Assembly (NCBI RefSeq): GCF_019399895.1
Contig: NC_091878.1
Location: 2,852,001 to 2,916,000, forward strand
Origin: Cardiocondyla obscurior
Taxonomy: Eukaryota > Arthropoda > Insecta > Hymenoptera > Formicidae
Direction of reading: 5' to 3'
Length of the DNA: 64,000 nt
Each line of letters starts with the position of its first letter. Within the stretch, counting starts at the first letter, position 1. Shown here piece after piece: positions 26,767-40,800 of the stretch. The notes below the pieces were generated by a model that did not search any database, had not been told where the DNA came from, and saw only the letters and a program-made list of their open reading frames with translations. Made by a program: the position numbers and the translations under genes.

Positions 26767-29514
26767 TATACATATATGTTAAATGCGAATAAAATCGAAA
26801 TATCTTTGCGGCACATCTCTTTCACATAAATCGCGGTATAAATTGAATATTTATATTAATGGCAAGTATAAATTGATGGGACATAATAAATAATCGCGAT
26901 TTCCAGCAAGCTCAATCCAGGCGTGAACTTGAACGATAACGCTTAGGTTTCCGTAATAGTTAGAACATGTTAGATTACGAAATGAGCCACTGAATTGAAA
27001 AGCCGAATCCATTTAATCGCGGATGTCAAACGGATCGGGAACTCGGTTCGTCGCGCTTTGTTTGCAAATAATCGATCGGGCGTCGACATGGCCGCGTAAA
27101 AATTCGATTCGGTGGTTGTACGGTTTTCGGCCATTTGTGCTCTGGTTTGCGTCCAACCGACGCTTACAACCAACGCAATTAAACGCCCCGTTAAAGCCAT
27201 TCTTATTCATAATACTTTATTACCCTACATTACACGTTTTACGTATTCGTGAAAACCTAGCCACGTTGCTGAATTTGTCATAAAAATAATAGCGGGTCAG
27301 CGGGTTCGCAACTTTTATCGTATAATCGGAATAGCAACGCGTAACGAAAAGTAACTATTTAATGATGCCTGTGTACGAAAGATGTATTTTTTAAGATGTA
27401 AAAGCAATTGACGAAGAAGTACAAGAAAAGCAGGAAATGCATATTTCAAGAAATCCGCGAGACGAAACGGAAAGAACGGACCGGAACGTACGCATGGGAA
27501 TAGCATCTTATTTATAGACGTCTGGGCTACAAACCTTCGAAGTTTGAAATCCCTAACTTCACAAACAGTTCTGTAGCACTGTCCAGGAAAATTTACGAAT
27601 TTAAACGGCACGTAAAAAAGGTGTAGGATGTTAGAATTGATTTTAAATATTTCATAACTGTCGTAAAAATAATGATTTTATCTTAAATAACGATTCTTCA
27701 TATCCCACTTTCATTTCAAATAAATAATTTATGTAACAAGATTAAAAGTAAAAATTATTTGTTTGTGAAGTAAATAAAATACTTACAAGACTTTATAACT
27801 CTAACTAGCACGATCGTCGTCGTAAATTACTGATCGGAGAAAGTAGCACTTTACGGCAAACTACTAATTGTAAGCCAAAGTAACAATGAGAAAGTAAAAG
27901 GGAACAGCGCATCTAGTGCTATTTGTCTTTGCGTCGTTTCGAGAGGAAAAGTCTTGTAACTCTAATCCAAGATTACTCTACTAGAGACGCGCGTCCAGGC
28001 GTTTCTAGTAAAGTAACTTACAATTAGACCAAGTTTATTGCGCGACACAATATATTTATACTCGGCAATACTATTACGTATTTATTTTATTCTTTTTTCT
28101 TTTCTCTTCATTCAATAATTGTCTAACATTTCTACTGCAAACTTTAAACATTAATCGTTTGTTTTACCTTGTCAACTTCATCTAGAAAAATTTCTCGAAA
28201 AACGACAGGATGAAAGTTTAATTCGACTTTTTACGTAATTTCTTCATTGTTCACTCAAAATGCAAATAAGTCAAAACTGGCAAAGTTACGTAATATTCAC
28301 GCAACATAAAATGTATACGTCGCGGCTTTCGCAACGAGCAAGCGAATTCACACACGTCGTCCACATTGGAAAAACAGCGACAGCAAAGTTTACGGTATAA
28401 ATAATGTCGAGAAAAGTGGAGATGCGCGATAAACAATGTGCATACAGATCACAGTATGTGCACACATCGTCAGCAACGAAAGGGGAAATGTACGTAAAGT
28501 GATTTACCGAGTCATATAGTTAGCAGAATAGTGAACGAGCAACTTGCTCCAAAAAGTTGTAATTTATTCTCATAATGGGTCATCTCGTTAAGGCGTGGGA
28601 AAATATGAAATTCGTTCTCCTAGCAACAGCTTTCGGTCAAAATAATGGCACACGTGTTGGAAGAATCGTAATAAGATCCGTAATAAATTTTTCTTTTAAA
28701 CTTTTTTAAACGTTTAAAAAAAAGAACGAAAATAATAGCCGACATGTAACGTTACAAAAGCATCTATAAGTAAAAAAAAAATTTAAATTGTACTTTATCA
28801 GCATTAATTAAAAATAAATCATCATGTGTAATTTCTTTTTTCATTTTCTGAATCAATTATTGTTTCGTATAGAATTAATTTTCGTTTCTCGATTATTATT
28901 TAAAAACTTTTCGAATTGTAAAATGCTTCACTACCAGACTTAATGCGCTAAGTATCCTACCTCGGTTTCTCCATCCGCGATTCCGCATACCGATAAATTA
29001 CTCTAATAGCTTTTCGTCAGTTAATTAAGCCACTATCCTCGAATCTCGCTTTAGTATGCACGAAGGTGAAGGGATGAGCACAAAAGGTACCAGCTTATTC
29101 TGATTCACGGGGGTTGTTGCGTAACAAGCGACGAAAAACACGGAAAACGAGAATCGCTGGAAAGTATCAACATTCACGCGTCCGATTTTAATCACATTAA
29201 TTAAAAGAGAGAAAGAGAAAGAGAAAAAAAAAAGAAATTATTTCCTTAATAACGAAATAAAAATACTTGAAATTCCAGTTGATATTAAATGCAGATGTAA
29301 CGCGTGTAAAATTTACTATGATGTAATATGTTCGTAATGTTCATAAACCAAAAAACGATATATAATACCTATCTATTGTTTGTCTTATGATCGATTAATT
29401 ATAATACCATCTGATATTGACACTTCCTAAAATAATCGTGGCCAATGGCAGACGTCAGAATTCGCGGTGTAACGATTAATCAAGTCGTCTACCCGAAATC
29501 CGAGCATGGCACAC

Positions 29515-29579
29515 AATCGACGATAAACCGATAAATCACTGATCAGTCGATTCAATTTATCACTCATTTATTGATGAGT
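29515..29579. repeat. cluster of short perfect palindromes
   Basis: AATCGAC (29515) pairs with GTCGATT (29546). GATAAAT (29530) pairs with ATTTATC (29555). ACTGATCAGT (29538-29547) is a perfect palindrome. ACTCAT (29562) pairs with ATGAGT (29574). The stems overlap, so they are alternatives rather than one hairpin. Confidence 0.7.
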
Positions 29580-32039
29580 TGCAAACACATGGATAGCGAA
29601 TTTTCGTAAAATTTTCCGTGCCACAGTATAACCGAGCAAATTAAAATTACAATAATTAAAAAAAAAACCCATATTTTTCAAGATTAATCGATAAACAAGT
29701 AATTTTTTATCACAATAAATTATAAAAGCCTGTCGCCGATAAAAGTCTTCTTTTTATTATCCACGGCGACGCGTTACAGACTATTTCACGTTCAATGCGT
29801 TACACTTTTCAGTTGATAAGATTAAAGGATCGCGTATTGAGCGAGAGAAAAAATATTTCATCATTTAGTACCTGTATTACCAAGTAAAGCATAACTTCGT
29901 AACGACGGCCTAACTTTGCGCCGGTACATTTTACTAAGCAACCGCTGCAAAGCGCCGGACGCGTACAAAGCTGCTTATAAAGTTTCGCCGACCGATCGTC
30001 GATTCTCGACCAGCGCTTTTCGATGCGCTCTGTTTAAGTAGTGCAGCAGTGATAATGGAAGGCATTACTTACGCTACTTACGGCGCTAACTTCGCAAAGC
30101 ATTAAGAACATTACCGCGTAAAACTTACCTAAAACAGAAAAAGAAAACGTAGACGTGAATACGTTGTTATGCATTTTTGTACTTAGGTTTACAATTAAAA
30201 AAAAAAATTCTTTTTCTTTACTAAAAGATCGTAATAAAAAATCAGCGCGGGTACACAATGTAAAATAAACAATTTTAATCTATTTTCCTAATTATTAAAA
30301 ATTTTACTATATTCCATATTATTGTGTCGCATTTTAAACCACTTTTATCTACGCGTTTTAACTTCTTTTTGTATGTATTTATGCGTACGATGCATTTACC
30401 GGAGTAAGCATACATTTAAGTGATCTGGCATTGCGAACCTTCATTAAATATAATCTGGGAGATATAGCAGCTTTGTGTGGCTAAACGAGATGGTCAGAAA
30501 ATGCACGCCAGCAAATTTTACAACGTTAGAGAACCGTAAGTCTAGATAAAATCTCGCTCAAGCTAGCGGAAACATTCTAGTTTATACTGGAATACATTAA
30601 TGGAAATTTAATTTGCACTACAATACTAATATACGCCGTACGTATAAAAATTTAATTATTACAAAATTAATTTAAACCACTGTACTATCGCATTGCATTG
30701 TCAAACAAAATTATCATCTCCTTTACAAGAAATATTAAAAGTATTTCTGTAGATAATGACACGAAAATTATTTAAAAACTCCAGCAGAGATATTTTTTTA
30801 ATTAAAAACTTTTATGCGATTAAACGAAGAGAAAAAAAGCAAACGACACATATTTATACTTAAAAAAAAAAAAAAGAAAAGAAAATAAAAAATAGATGTG
30901 GAAAAGCTGCGAAATAAAGATGTAGCAGAAATAGTCGTTTCGTGCATCTTGAAGAAGAAAGAATTGAGGAAATATTCCAGTGTTCGTAGGTCGGTGAGAT
31001 ATTGAGAATGCCGAGTGCATTGACCGGAAGTAAAAGCGAACACGGAAGACAATGTAGGCATCTCGAGCAGTAAATAATGACTGAAGACAGAGGTGGTTCA
31101 TCAACTAAAAGCAACAGGGAATCCACTGGCCTACATATGAAACGCAATCTGAGAGAACTGTCGTTTCTCTGTAATCTCGGTCTCGCCGTGAAAAACAACG
31201 AATGAAAGAGGGCGAAAAATCAAGCCACGAGCTATATACCTCGTCGATGGTACGATATTTCATCTTTACTCTTTGTCCATGCTGCTTTTGTTACCTTTTC
31301 TGGTACACGATCCAAGAGAACATTCAAAATTCGTATTAGTTGCCACAGTTTATGTTGGACATTGCCCCGATAACGACGGGGTGTGTATAATTTTTGTATC
31401 GAAAAACCTGGGCGCATGTGTTACGAACGATACGTCAAGAACGAACGCGATTGAATCATTCATGAGTTGTCATGTTCGACGCGAAATATAGGGTGATATC
31501 AATCAAAGCGCTGTGCTCGAAACAAATATCAAGAGCACCATGTGAAACCGATATAATGGTCATCGGATGGATCAAAGGGAGGAGGGAGGGCAAATCAAAT
31601 GGCAATCGCACAATGCTCGCCTGTGTCCGCCAATTACAAAATTATTACAATGAATTATGTAATAATACGAAGCGATAAAGAGGCGGAATGTAACGTTACC
31701 GTTGCTACGACCGATCGAATTAAACACACGCCTGCGGAAACGAATAGAAAACTTGTAAGGAAACAGACCTACGATATTTCCCTCCCGACTTTCAAGATTT
31801 CTTACAATGGCCTATCGACGATACGTTCGCCCAAGTTTTCACGTCGTTCGTCCCTCGTCGAACGGTCCCGCGTCTCGTGAAACTTGACGGCGGAGAAAGT
31901 TGTTCGCGGTCCGCGCCCGACTTTTTCATAGGAAACTATCTTTCTTCATCCATCGGCATTCGCTCGTACGGCGGAAATAAAGCGCCAAATAAACGTTTCC
32001 GAGCAGATGGACCGAACGTACGTACGGAAAATCCGATAT

Positions 32040-32260
32040 TAGCATGCCGCGCCGCCCGCCTAGTTCGTGTTTCTTCTCTCCGTCGCGTCCTCGCCACCAT
32101 CCCCCGTGCTCTCTTTCGATCCTTCCGCTTCGCGTTCTACCGTCTCCACCCCGGGCGTCCTTTTATTTTCTCATTCGCCCGTCCTACGCCTCTTCTCCCA
32201 CGTCCCTCTTCAGCCACCGTCTCTCGACGCACGCATTCGCACATCTATAGAAATTGCTCC
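32040..32260 (+). other. pyrimidine-rich tract
   Basis: For about 200 bp the plus strand is overwhelmingly C and T with CG steps, which leaves three plus frames open at once. In the host pre-mRNA this is a purine-rich tract. No gene recognised. Confidence 0.5.
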
Positions 32261-33409
32261 TTAACTACCGCCAAGCATTACCATATCCCAATCACGATAA
32301 CCTCGAGCCTACTTCAAATTCTCTTTCCTTTTCCTCTATTTTTCCGCCGCTATGAGATACGAGTAGATTTCGGAGCCGCAAATGAACCTTTCCGCGTATC
32401 CTACTCCGCTAAGAGAAAAGTGTTGCGCGTAGTTCCGGACGTGCACGCAATTCTATTGTTATATTTTATTCAGCGTTTACTTAAAATAGCTATGTAAATA
32501 GCTACGACGATAAATAAAAGACTCGTTGGATGCGGATACTTAAAAATAATTGCGCATGCACGTTCGCGAATAAAAGAGTCGCTATCGCGCAACAGTAAAA
32601 CATGGCGTTCGAATACCGATATTTTAGAAATTCCTCGGGGCGCTTGACATCGATATGAATAGGTCACGTTATGTGAGCGTTTGCACGTGTGGATCGAATG
32701 CCGGAAGCCTCAGGAGAAATCATTATATCACATCGGAACAGCGTAAAATCGCCGTATTTTCTACGACGTCCGCCTGGGAATACAAAGGGAACGGTGCTAT
32801 ATTGAGATTATATTCAGTATACCCAGGCGACGTACCGATCTGTCGCGACATTATGCTCCGTAAAAATATCGACGTCACTTTCATCCGATCAAATCAATAA
32901 AAGTCCTTTCTTTTTATCGCAAGCATCGCGGAACTTTCGCTTAAAGTGTCGCGTATATATATATACAACTTTATCGTATACGTAACGTCGTAAATTGAAC
33001 AAGATTGCACTAGAGCAATCATTCCAGATATTGCTAACTTCGCGGAATGAAAAAAGTTTTATAAAGATCTATTAATTTCTGAAGAAGCAATATACTCCGT
33101 CCATTCGGGATTCTCGCCAAAGTTAAGAAATTTTAACTGCACTTCCAATTCTCATAAGGTTTCGTTTATGTAATACGGCGATAGCACAACAAAATGAGAA
33201 TTAAATAATATTTAATCTAAAAATAAAAAAAAAATAAAAAAAAAATACTTTTTTAGCTGTGCGAATATTTATAACATACTATGCGCGTTCGATGTAAAAA
33301 TGTGTCAGTGACAATGTCACGTACGAGAAACGACGACGGAGGTAATCAGTTATACGACGCGGATAAACGTAATCTAACATTAATAAATCCTGCGCCACAC
33401 TCTTCCGGC

Positions 33410-34200
33410 ATTAGTGAATAATTATGTAGCGAATCGAATGCGGGAGAAGCCGCCGATGCGCCCGTTTATCGGCAATGTGGCCGAAATATTCCGCAACGCT
33501 GATGTCGGCTGACCCGGCTGCGGACAATCGGCCGCACACACGCTCGGAATTCGATCAAATTCGATTTAATTGTGCGGCCGACCAATCGGCCAATGTCCTT
33601 GAAACGCGTATACGGAAACGTGACTATGTGTGCGTGCGCTACTCGTACGCGTACGTGCGAGGGTGCGTCATGCGTAACGTAATACGACATCGTCTCGCGC
33701 GATAACGCAGGTATGCAAGGGGATCGGGGAGCACACGCGCGACAGGGTAGTTTACGAGGAGCAAACACGTTCAGCTGTTTCACACGCTGAGATCGAATAG
33801 GCACCCACACGCGTGCACGAATACGCGCGCGTACGCACTTGTGGGGGAGATCAGCTAGCTTCCTCTTATTTTACCTTTCTCTCGTCTATTTGCGGCTGCA
33901 TTCTGGTACGCATTATCTACTAGGACGCACTGATAACGCCTTCGGTACAGTTGGCTCTCGCTCGATTAATCCGCGCGCCACCGGACAAATCCACCTCTAA
34001 AAACAGTATACGGACCGGCTGGGATCCCTGCACACGGCTCGTAGACGATCCGCCAGCCACGTTCGGTAATTAACCATGTAAACCCTCGTTCGAAGGGTCG
34101 AACGAGTGTAACGAAACGTCTCTTGATTACCGTAATTGGAAAGGAGCTTTCACGTAAATCCCCAGGATTTTCCTGCACGTGAGCCTTTACTGTCGACAAA
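33410..34200. promoter_or_regulatory. CpG-rich cluster with alternating purine-pyrimidine tracts
   Basis: Dense CG dinucleotides with several alternating Pu-Py runs, for example ATACGCGCGCGTACGCAC at 33821-33838 and CGTACGCGTACGTGCG at about 33644-33659. Such tracts favour Z-DNA. ORFs on both strands here are unrecognised. Confidence 0.25.
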
Positions 34201-34884
34201 GGTTTTTCGAAAACGAATACGATACCGTGATTCGTGAAAGCGCGCAGATTTATTAATTAACTTCAAAATTAAATAATATTCAACTATATTACAATAATTA
34301 CGTTTCATTCGACAGTGTCAGAAATTAAAGTCAATCACCCCTTACGTTCATAAAATACAAAAATATGAATTTTGTCGTCATTACGAATATCATAACTTCA
34401 ATCTGGTTCTCGAATGTTTCCCGGAAGGTAAGTTTCTCGGTTAAATGGATCGTGAATAATTTTTTTTTTCTTTCTTTTTTATTTTTAAACCGCATTTAAA
34501 CCATTCGATAAAAGCTTTCGAGAGTGACATATCAATTGTCGAGTAAAAGCATAGGTGCCACGGTAAACAGACATTTATGAATGAACTCTTTTTATAACAA
34601 ACGAGTCGACGCGATAAAAGAATGTGTTTCCCTTCTTCCGCCGTTAATACTAAAAACCTCATTGATTTTCAAGGAGCACGCTTCTCCGGTGTCGGGCCCA
34701 TTGTATTATGTACTGTACTGTGTCCCGGGTGGGTGATTTTACGGAAGAATCGGGCATTGTTTTAGCCAAAGGCGATGAGACCCGCAAAAGGGATTTGTCG
34801 GCTATTGTTTCCAAACTACCGGTGAAACTAGTCGAGAGATTGTCGTACCCGTTTTCAGCCTAAACTGCTTAGTTCCATTAGCAA

Positions 34885-34920
34885 CTCTCTCTCTCTCTCT
34901 CCCTTTCTCTCTCTCTCTTT
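34885..34920 (+). repeat. (CT)n microsatellite with CCC interruption
   Basis: Two CT runs separated by CCCTTT. Polymorphic simple repeat; no function visible. Confidence 0.9.
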
Positions 34921-37449
34921 CTGCCGCCACCCCTAGATCCGCACGCGCGGCTCGTGGAGAAACACTGGCATCCGATCGAAAAGTACGGACAATAACAATA
35001 AATGATACGGCTAGCAGTACAGTTAGCGAGCTGCAGCATTAAGCGCGAAATGAATTTTTTAACTCCCAAAAAAAAAATTCAGCCTTAATTATAATTTGAT
35101 ATTTCAAACGATAAATATAATTGTTCGAGATACGCGCGTCACGATTCTCTAGCGCTCTTCGTGCAGTCCCACGTGTATTGAAAATTATTAATCTGAGGGA
35201 ATATTTAGAAATATTCGTCGACTGTGAATTTTATTTGTCTAAGCAATTTGGGTCAAGCTAGACGCGACGTCAAAAACAAAAATTTATCTTGAACCGGCAA
35301 AACAAACAGGTAAAACGTGAATTAATAATTTTATTCGAGACTGACGGGTTTGTAGCGTATCGCTGTTGAGATTTTTCGCTAATGTATCAATAGTGAATGC
35401 TTTGCAATCGAGTAAAACGACGTACGACTAAGATAAGACATAAAAAGCACCGTATCCGACAGAGATGTCCAGATTAACGTACGTATAATTCTATTGAATC
35501 GATCCGTGTTATATTCTCTCTTTCTGCCGTGACGCGCGTTCCCATTCGTCTCCCTGCGGTTTTCTCGAGCGGATGAGTATCCTCTGCGGTTTCCATTCGG
35601 CACATCCATCTCGTCGCTAACAGAACCGCGAGTTATTCGATTGCGCGCATTGAGTTATCCGCATGGCTCGATCGGAAATCGAGTTACTTCAACGACGTGT
35701 CCTCCGAATTACGTTAACATATAACAAGAAGATCGACGCGTCAAGTCGAACAACTGGACGTTCGTTCCAAAAAGAAGCTCAAAAGTTAACGCGATTCGAA
35801 CTGATTCGACGCTATGATTAATTTAGCAACAGTTTAATCCAAATACACTTTACTCAAGAAAACTTTACGTTCAAACATAAAAGTAAATAAAAAATTAAAA
35901 AAGAACAAATATTGGCAAATCGTGAAAAGATTATATGACGCGAATAGTAAAAACTGTCGTTATAAAATTATTCTTGCAAAAAAAATTTGAAAGTATGTCA
36001 TATCGAAAAATTAGAGTTCTATAAATATAAGCAACAAGTCAGATATGTACGCCCCAATTTCTATATTGTGAATTAGGTTACGAGAAAACGTAGATATGTG
36101 ATATTTCTGTGCGGAATTAATCGATTGCTCTCATTTGAAAAAAAAAAAAAAAAACTACTGACCTAAATTAATTATTAATTGAATTTATACTTATATAATA
36201 CAAACGACGTGTATTTTGTAGTATACTTCGTCGATTCTTTTTAAATATATGCATTAGCTCTATTAGACGCTTGTATGAATTTCTTCAATAAATTATGATA
36301 GCCGTGAATAAGAAACTTCGCGTACCATGTACTACATCTCGCACTTTCTTTCATCTACATCTCACGTTTACTCTGACGAGTCACAAAGCGTAACATCCAA
36401 TTTAACTTCACTGACAAATTTGTCCGAGGATCGGAGAAAACTGCCGCGCTATTCCACCCTTTGAGACGTAAACTCGAGAAGGTTCTCTGTTCCTTGTATC
36501 GCTTGGCATTCGTCGAACCAAACTGATTCTCTACGGGATCCAGATAGAGTGAAGAGCTCGGAGATCGAAATTCTAGTCGTGCATTCGATTATAGACTGCA
36601 AAATAATGTCCACGAGGTAAAGTGACTCGCAATAACATTTTTATCTTCTTTTTTTTTTTTTTTCTCAAATCCCTAATTAAAATTATTTTAAAATTTAACG
36701 ATTAACCCGCGCAGCATTTTTATTTGAAACAAGCTGAGCTTGTATCAACGTTTCAACTGGAGACCCGCTTCAGGTGATGTTGATTCTTTCCACGTGTAAA
36801 CTATCTTCTACGCGTGTTATATGCAACGCGCACGCGAATGTAATGACATGTGTATAGTAAGAGCTTGGAAAAGCAAGCGACGCGGCAGAGTGCAATTTGC
36901 AAAAGCTCGGTAACGTGCTAAAACTTGTGTCCGAGCAAAGCAACTTTGCACATACTCTAACTTCATATCATGCGTACATGGGATTTAACTAAAGAAAAAA
37001 AAAAAAAAGAACCCTTGTACAAAGGAATATTGTACTGAAAGGAGTACTGAAAAAGAGGAACTTTCATGCATGCAGAAGCTTATTTAAACACATCGCGCGT
37101 CGATTCAAGTCTAAGCTAATATTCTATCCGAAATTTTTCCAAGAATATCTAAACGGAAATAAAAAATTGTCTACCAAAGAAAAAAAAAATCCAGATTTGA
37201 CTAAATCCGACCGTTCGAAAAGCAGGCATTTCATAGGAATGACAATTTCGCGCGATCAACTGCTTTAATCGCTCGAACCCATCCATTTCACGGTAACTGC
37301 AGTTGACACAGTCTAATACGTCACTCCAGATAAATGCGCGAGGCGCTTTAATACGAACCCTGGAAAACATATGAGGGATTAAACGGTTAAACTGCCGTCT
37401 CCCGCAATCCCGGTTGTTAGCCCGGCTGAAATGCGGGTATCAGTTGGCG

Positions 37450-37880
37450 CGGCAATTATAATGGACTTCCCCTTTGTAACGTATGGCACGAGACAAAGTT
37501 CTGCCACATGCACGGGTACACATCGTAGATCATAAATATGCATCCTCGCCTCTGCGCGGCTAAGCGCGGTTGGACGTATGACACGCGGTATCCCCGGGGC
37601 ACGCGCAAAACATCGGATTTATTATATCTGCGAGACGCGTGGTGCACGCGCGAACCTTCTTTGCGCGGCGACAACTAATGCGAGTGCATCCTCAGCGCGG
37701 GCGATTTGCCGGGTGCAACGATAACCCTTTGCCGGAGTACGCGAATTAAACCACGGCTCGCTTTGCGCGGCGAATGTTAATCTGACTGGACGATAATGCC
37801 TGCTACACACCGATCTACGCACTGCGAGCTCGCATTTCGTCCGATACATGTGCGTATAGGGTGCACAGCTAGCGAGCGTG
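37450..37880. promoter_or_regulatory. CpG-rich cluster with spaced TGCGCGGC motifs
   Basis: CTTTGCGCGGCGA occurs exactly at 37659-37671 and 37761-37773, and a close variant CTCTGCGCGGCTA at about 37550-37562, so spacing is near 100-110 bp. More GCGCGG cores lie between. No gene is visible. A cis-regulatory element is possible. Confidence 0.25.
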
Positions 37881-40800
37881 AACCGGGGCAGCGTGGCAGA
37901 TCCGCTTTTGCCGACAAGGAGTGCAGCATTTATATGCGATAAGAGGAAATCAGGATCACGAGAGTGCTCAATATTAATGTTGACATCCTAATTTCCATTC
38001 TAGTAATTTTGCCAACGCGAGGATTAATACGATGGGCAAGCTACGTAATCATCGAATAAATTAATTCAGCATTGCTGCGAGAGCACGATACGCATTATCG
38101 CTTTTGCAACCGCAGTTAATAATCTGGCGTTACTGTCGAAAATTAAATGAGGAATCTGTGACCATGCACTTCACTAACTTGCCTCTGAATATCGAAACTA
38201 AAGCAAAGTAACTTTCCTCATTTTTAAATTAAAATAATGCAAAAATGTATATTTAATGCAATTATATAATTTTAACGATAGAATAAAATTAAGTATACGC
38301 GGTTATAAAAAGAATTTAAAATAAATTATTAAATAATGTGAAAAAAAAAATTACATATTCTTCTTCGTTAAATTCTGTAAATTTTTATTCAATGAAATAA
38401 TGACCGTTTTCGCTAACGAAACCGAGCGTGTGAAAGGCTTTTACCAAAAACCGCATATTTCGTCAAAATATGTATGCACCGTGAGTAGCATCGGGCTTTG
38501 CGTGGCGGGAATTGAGCAAGGCAATGCCAAATGGTACCATAGTGGAAGACACTTTGGCGCAACGACATACCAAAATCGCCTATAAAGATTAACTATTGTC
38601 TCTTGGATGCAGACTAATCGAACGTTCGATGGCTGGCTGCGCATACGAATCGTCGAATATGAGTTTCTCGTCTATTCTGATATCCCGATATGCAGCTTCG
38701 TGCACGGAAAGTCCGGAAAAACCGGACAAAAAGAGGTAGAATATAAAAAAAAATGTCTTACTCGTGCATACATTAAAAATTACAACAAAAAAATGTAAAA
38801 AATTTACTTATCGTTAATTTAAAGCCAAAATTGTTGCGGATATAAGCATTTCAAATATTTCGCGAATAATATATCGCAGATAACATTTTCTTAAAAAATA
38901 AATAGAGTAATTATGTTAAAGCAAAACTTATTCATGAATCTTCCAATATGTCATTTTAATAAAAGAAGCCCAGTGTACCAAAAATTTATTAATTTTAACG
39001 ATAAGAAAATCGTTCATAAGAGTTAGCGGAAGTACATCCGCGGGATAAAAGAAGTATCGCGTGCACGAGGGACATCATCAAACTAAGTTTATCCACGACT
39101 AAAGCTGTCGTTGTTCAGGACTCTCAACAATTCCCGACAAGCGCCAAGAACAACTCATATTTCTTCCTTGAAGCATTCCAGCCCGATATCCTCTCGTCGT
39201 CCAGACCACGAGGTACCGGCTTTCAGCGTTATACGAGATCAACTTCCCGGCTCCTCCCCACAAAGATATTTCGCTAGCTAAATTCCAAAAAAAAAAAAAA
39301 AAAATTTTCGGCAGCTACGTGCTTTATTGATACACGCTTTCTATCTTTGTCGATACTTACATAATCGAATCTTTCATAATAAAGCCATAATCCCTCACTA
39401 AAAGCTCCTATACTTATTTCGATGCACTAGTATCACTTCGGAAAGGAAAGCAATCACAAACTCGACGTAACGACTGCGTGGCGCTTTATCGGCGAGGTAA
39501 CCGGTAACAACAGCAATCGAGAAACGCGAGAAGTTGCATCCGCCAAACGGCACGACGAAAGATATCTCATTCGTGATAAATATCACGAATGCACAGGCAC
39601 ACGCGAAGATATGTATACTTTCCGGATCCCGAGGCTGTCTTATCTTTTCTCGCCGAAATTAATCCACCACTACCGCGAAATCTACTGCTCAACAACTGGG
39701 AAGACGAAAGCCCTCGTGGACTATATGCCGCTACCCCTTGATCGTCCGGGATCGTACTGTGTTTTACCCCGTCGCCCCTTCTTTCGGCAACCCGGCCGCG
39801 CGAGAGTATCTGCGAAGCGCAAGCGCCGTTTCCACGCGCCAGCGAGAACCCCGTGCGGGGGTGGCTGCTCCCGCGGTCAATGTCAGCCAACATCCCTGAC
39901 TCCGGCTCCTGACACCAAGACACAGCCACTTTGATGGCCCGTACCGACCCCTTTTTGGGGACCCACTATGTGCAATTCGTGAAACGCATACCGTACCCAT
40001 TCCCATAAAATAGCCAACTTTCAATACTTGCGCAAATTCTAATAATTTATTGTATATAAAAAAAAGCTTGATATAATTTAATCATTTAAAAAATCATTAA
40101 ATATCATTAAAAAAAAAAAAAAAAAAGTAGGCAAATTAAAATCAAAGCTATAATTTTTTGCAAATAAAATTAAACAACGGTGCTACAATTATAAATTAAT
40201 CTTAAAACATCACATCGTCTAGTGCCATATAATTGACGCCAGCGTAATTAATTCTATTTCCAAGACAAACCATCAACCACTTATTCCACGGGCTATGGCG
40301 AATTCAATTTGCAAGTGCTTCCGCTAGAAACGATCCTGGTGCAAAGTGCTTACAGTCGATTAACAACATTGACATAACTAGACATTCCTCAATTCGCTTT
40401 AACCTGGCAGAAGCCTGCTGAATATTAATGCACTAATGCCGAAAGTGCAATGCGATACAGCTGTCGGTACCTACGCGTTCCTAGCGCGTCGCTTTAACAC
40501 CGTCGCCTCGCGTTTTCCCTAAATCGGAAAGTACGTGCGATAATTTCAACAATGTCAATAACATCCGTTTTCGTGAAGATTCTATTTTCTACCGTAAAAC
40601 GAGTGCCGGTCGGTCCACGTCAAAGTGCCGTCCAAATAGTCCAAATAGCTTAGACACGCGTACAGTAAACCGCTCTAGCTCATGAATACTAACGTAACGC
40701 GAGATTTCGGCGACGATATCTCTGGGATTTTCGGTACAGCGCTACAGAGATCTCACATGTAACAGAACATACTCCAACGGTTATTGGCGAAACATTTACA

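Noticed and set aside
31877..32497. 206-codon plus-strand ORF in the giant intron
   Set aside because: It runs through a pyrimidine-rich, stop-poor tract where all three plus frames are open; Arg/Pro/Ser/Leu composition, no domain, no recognisable start context.
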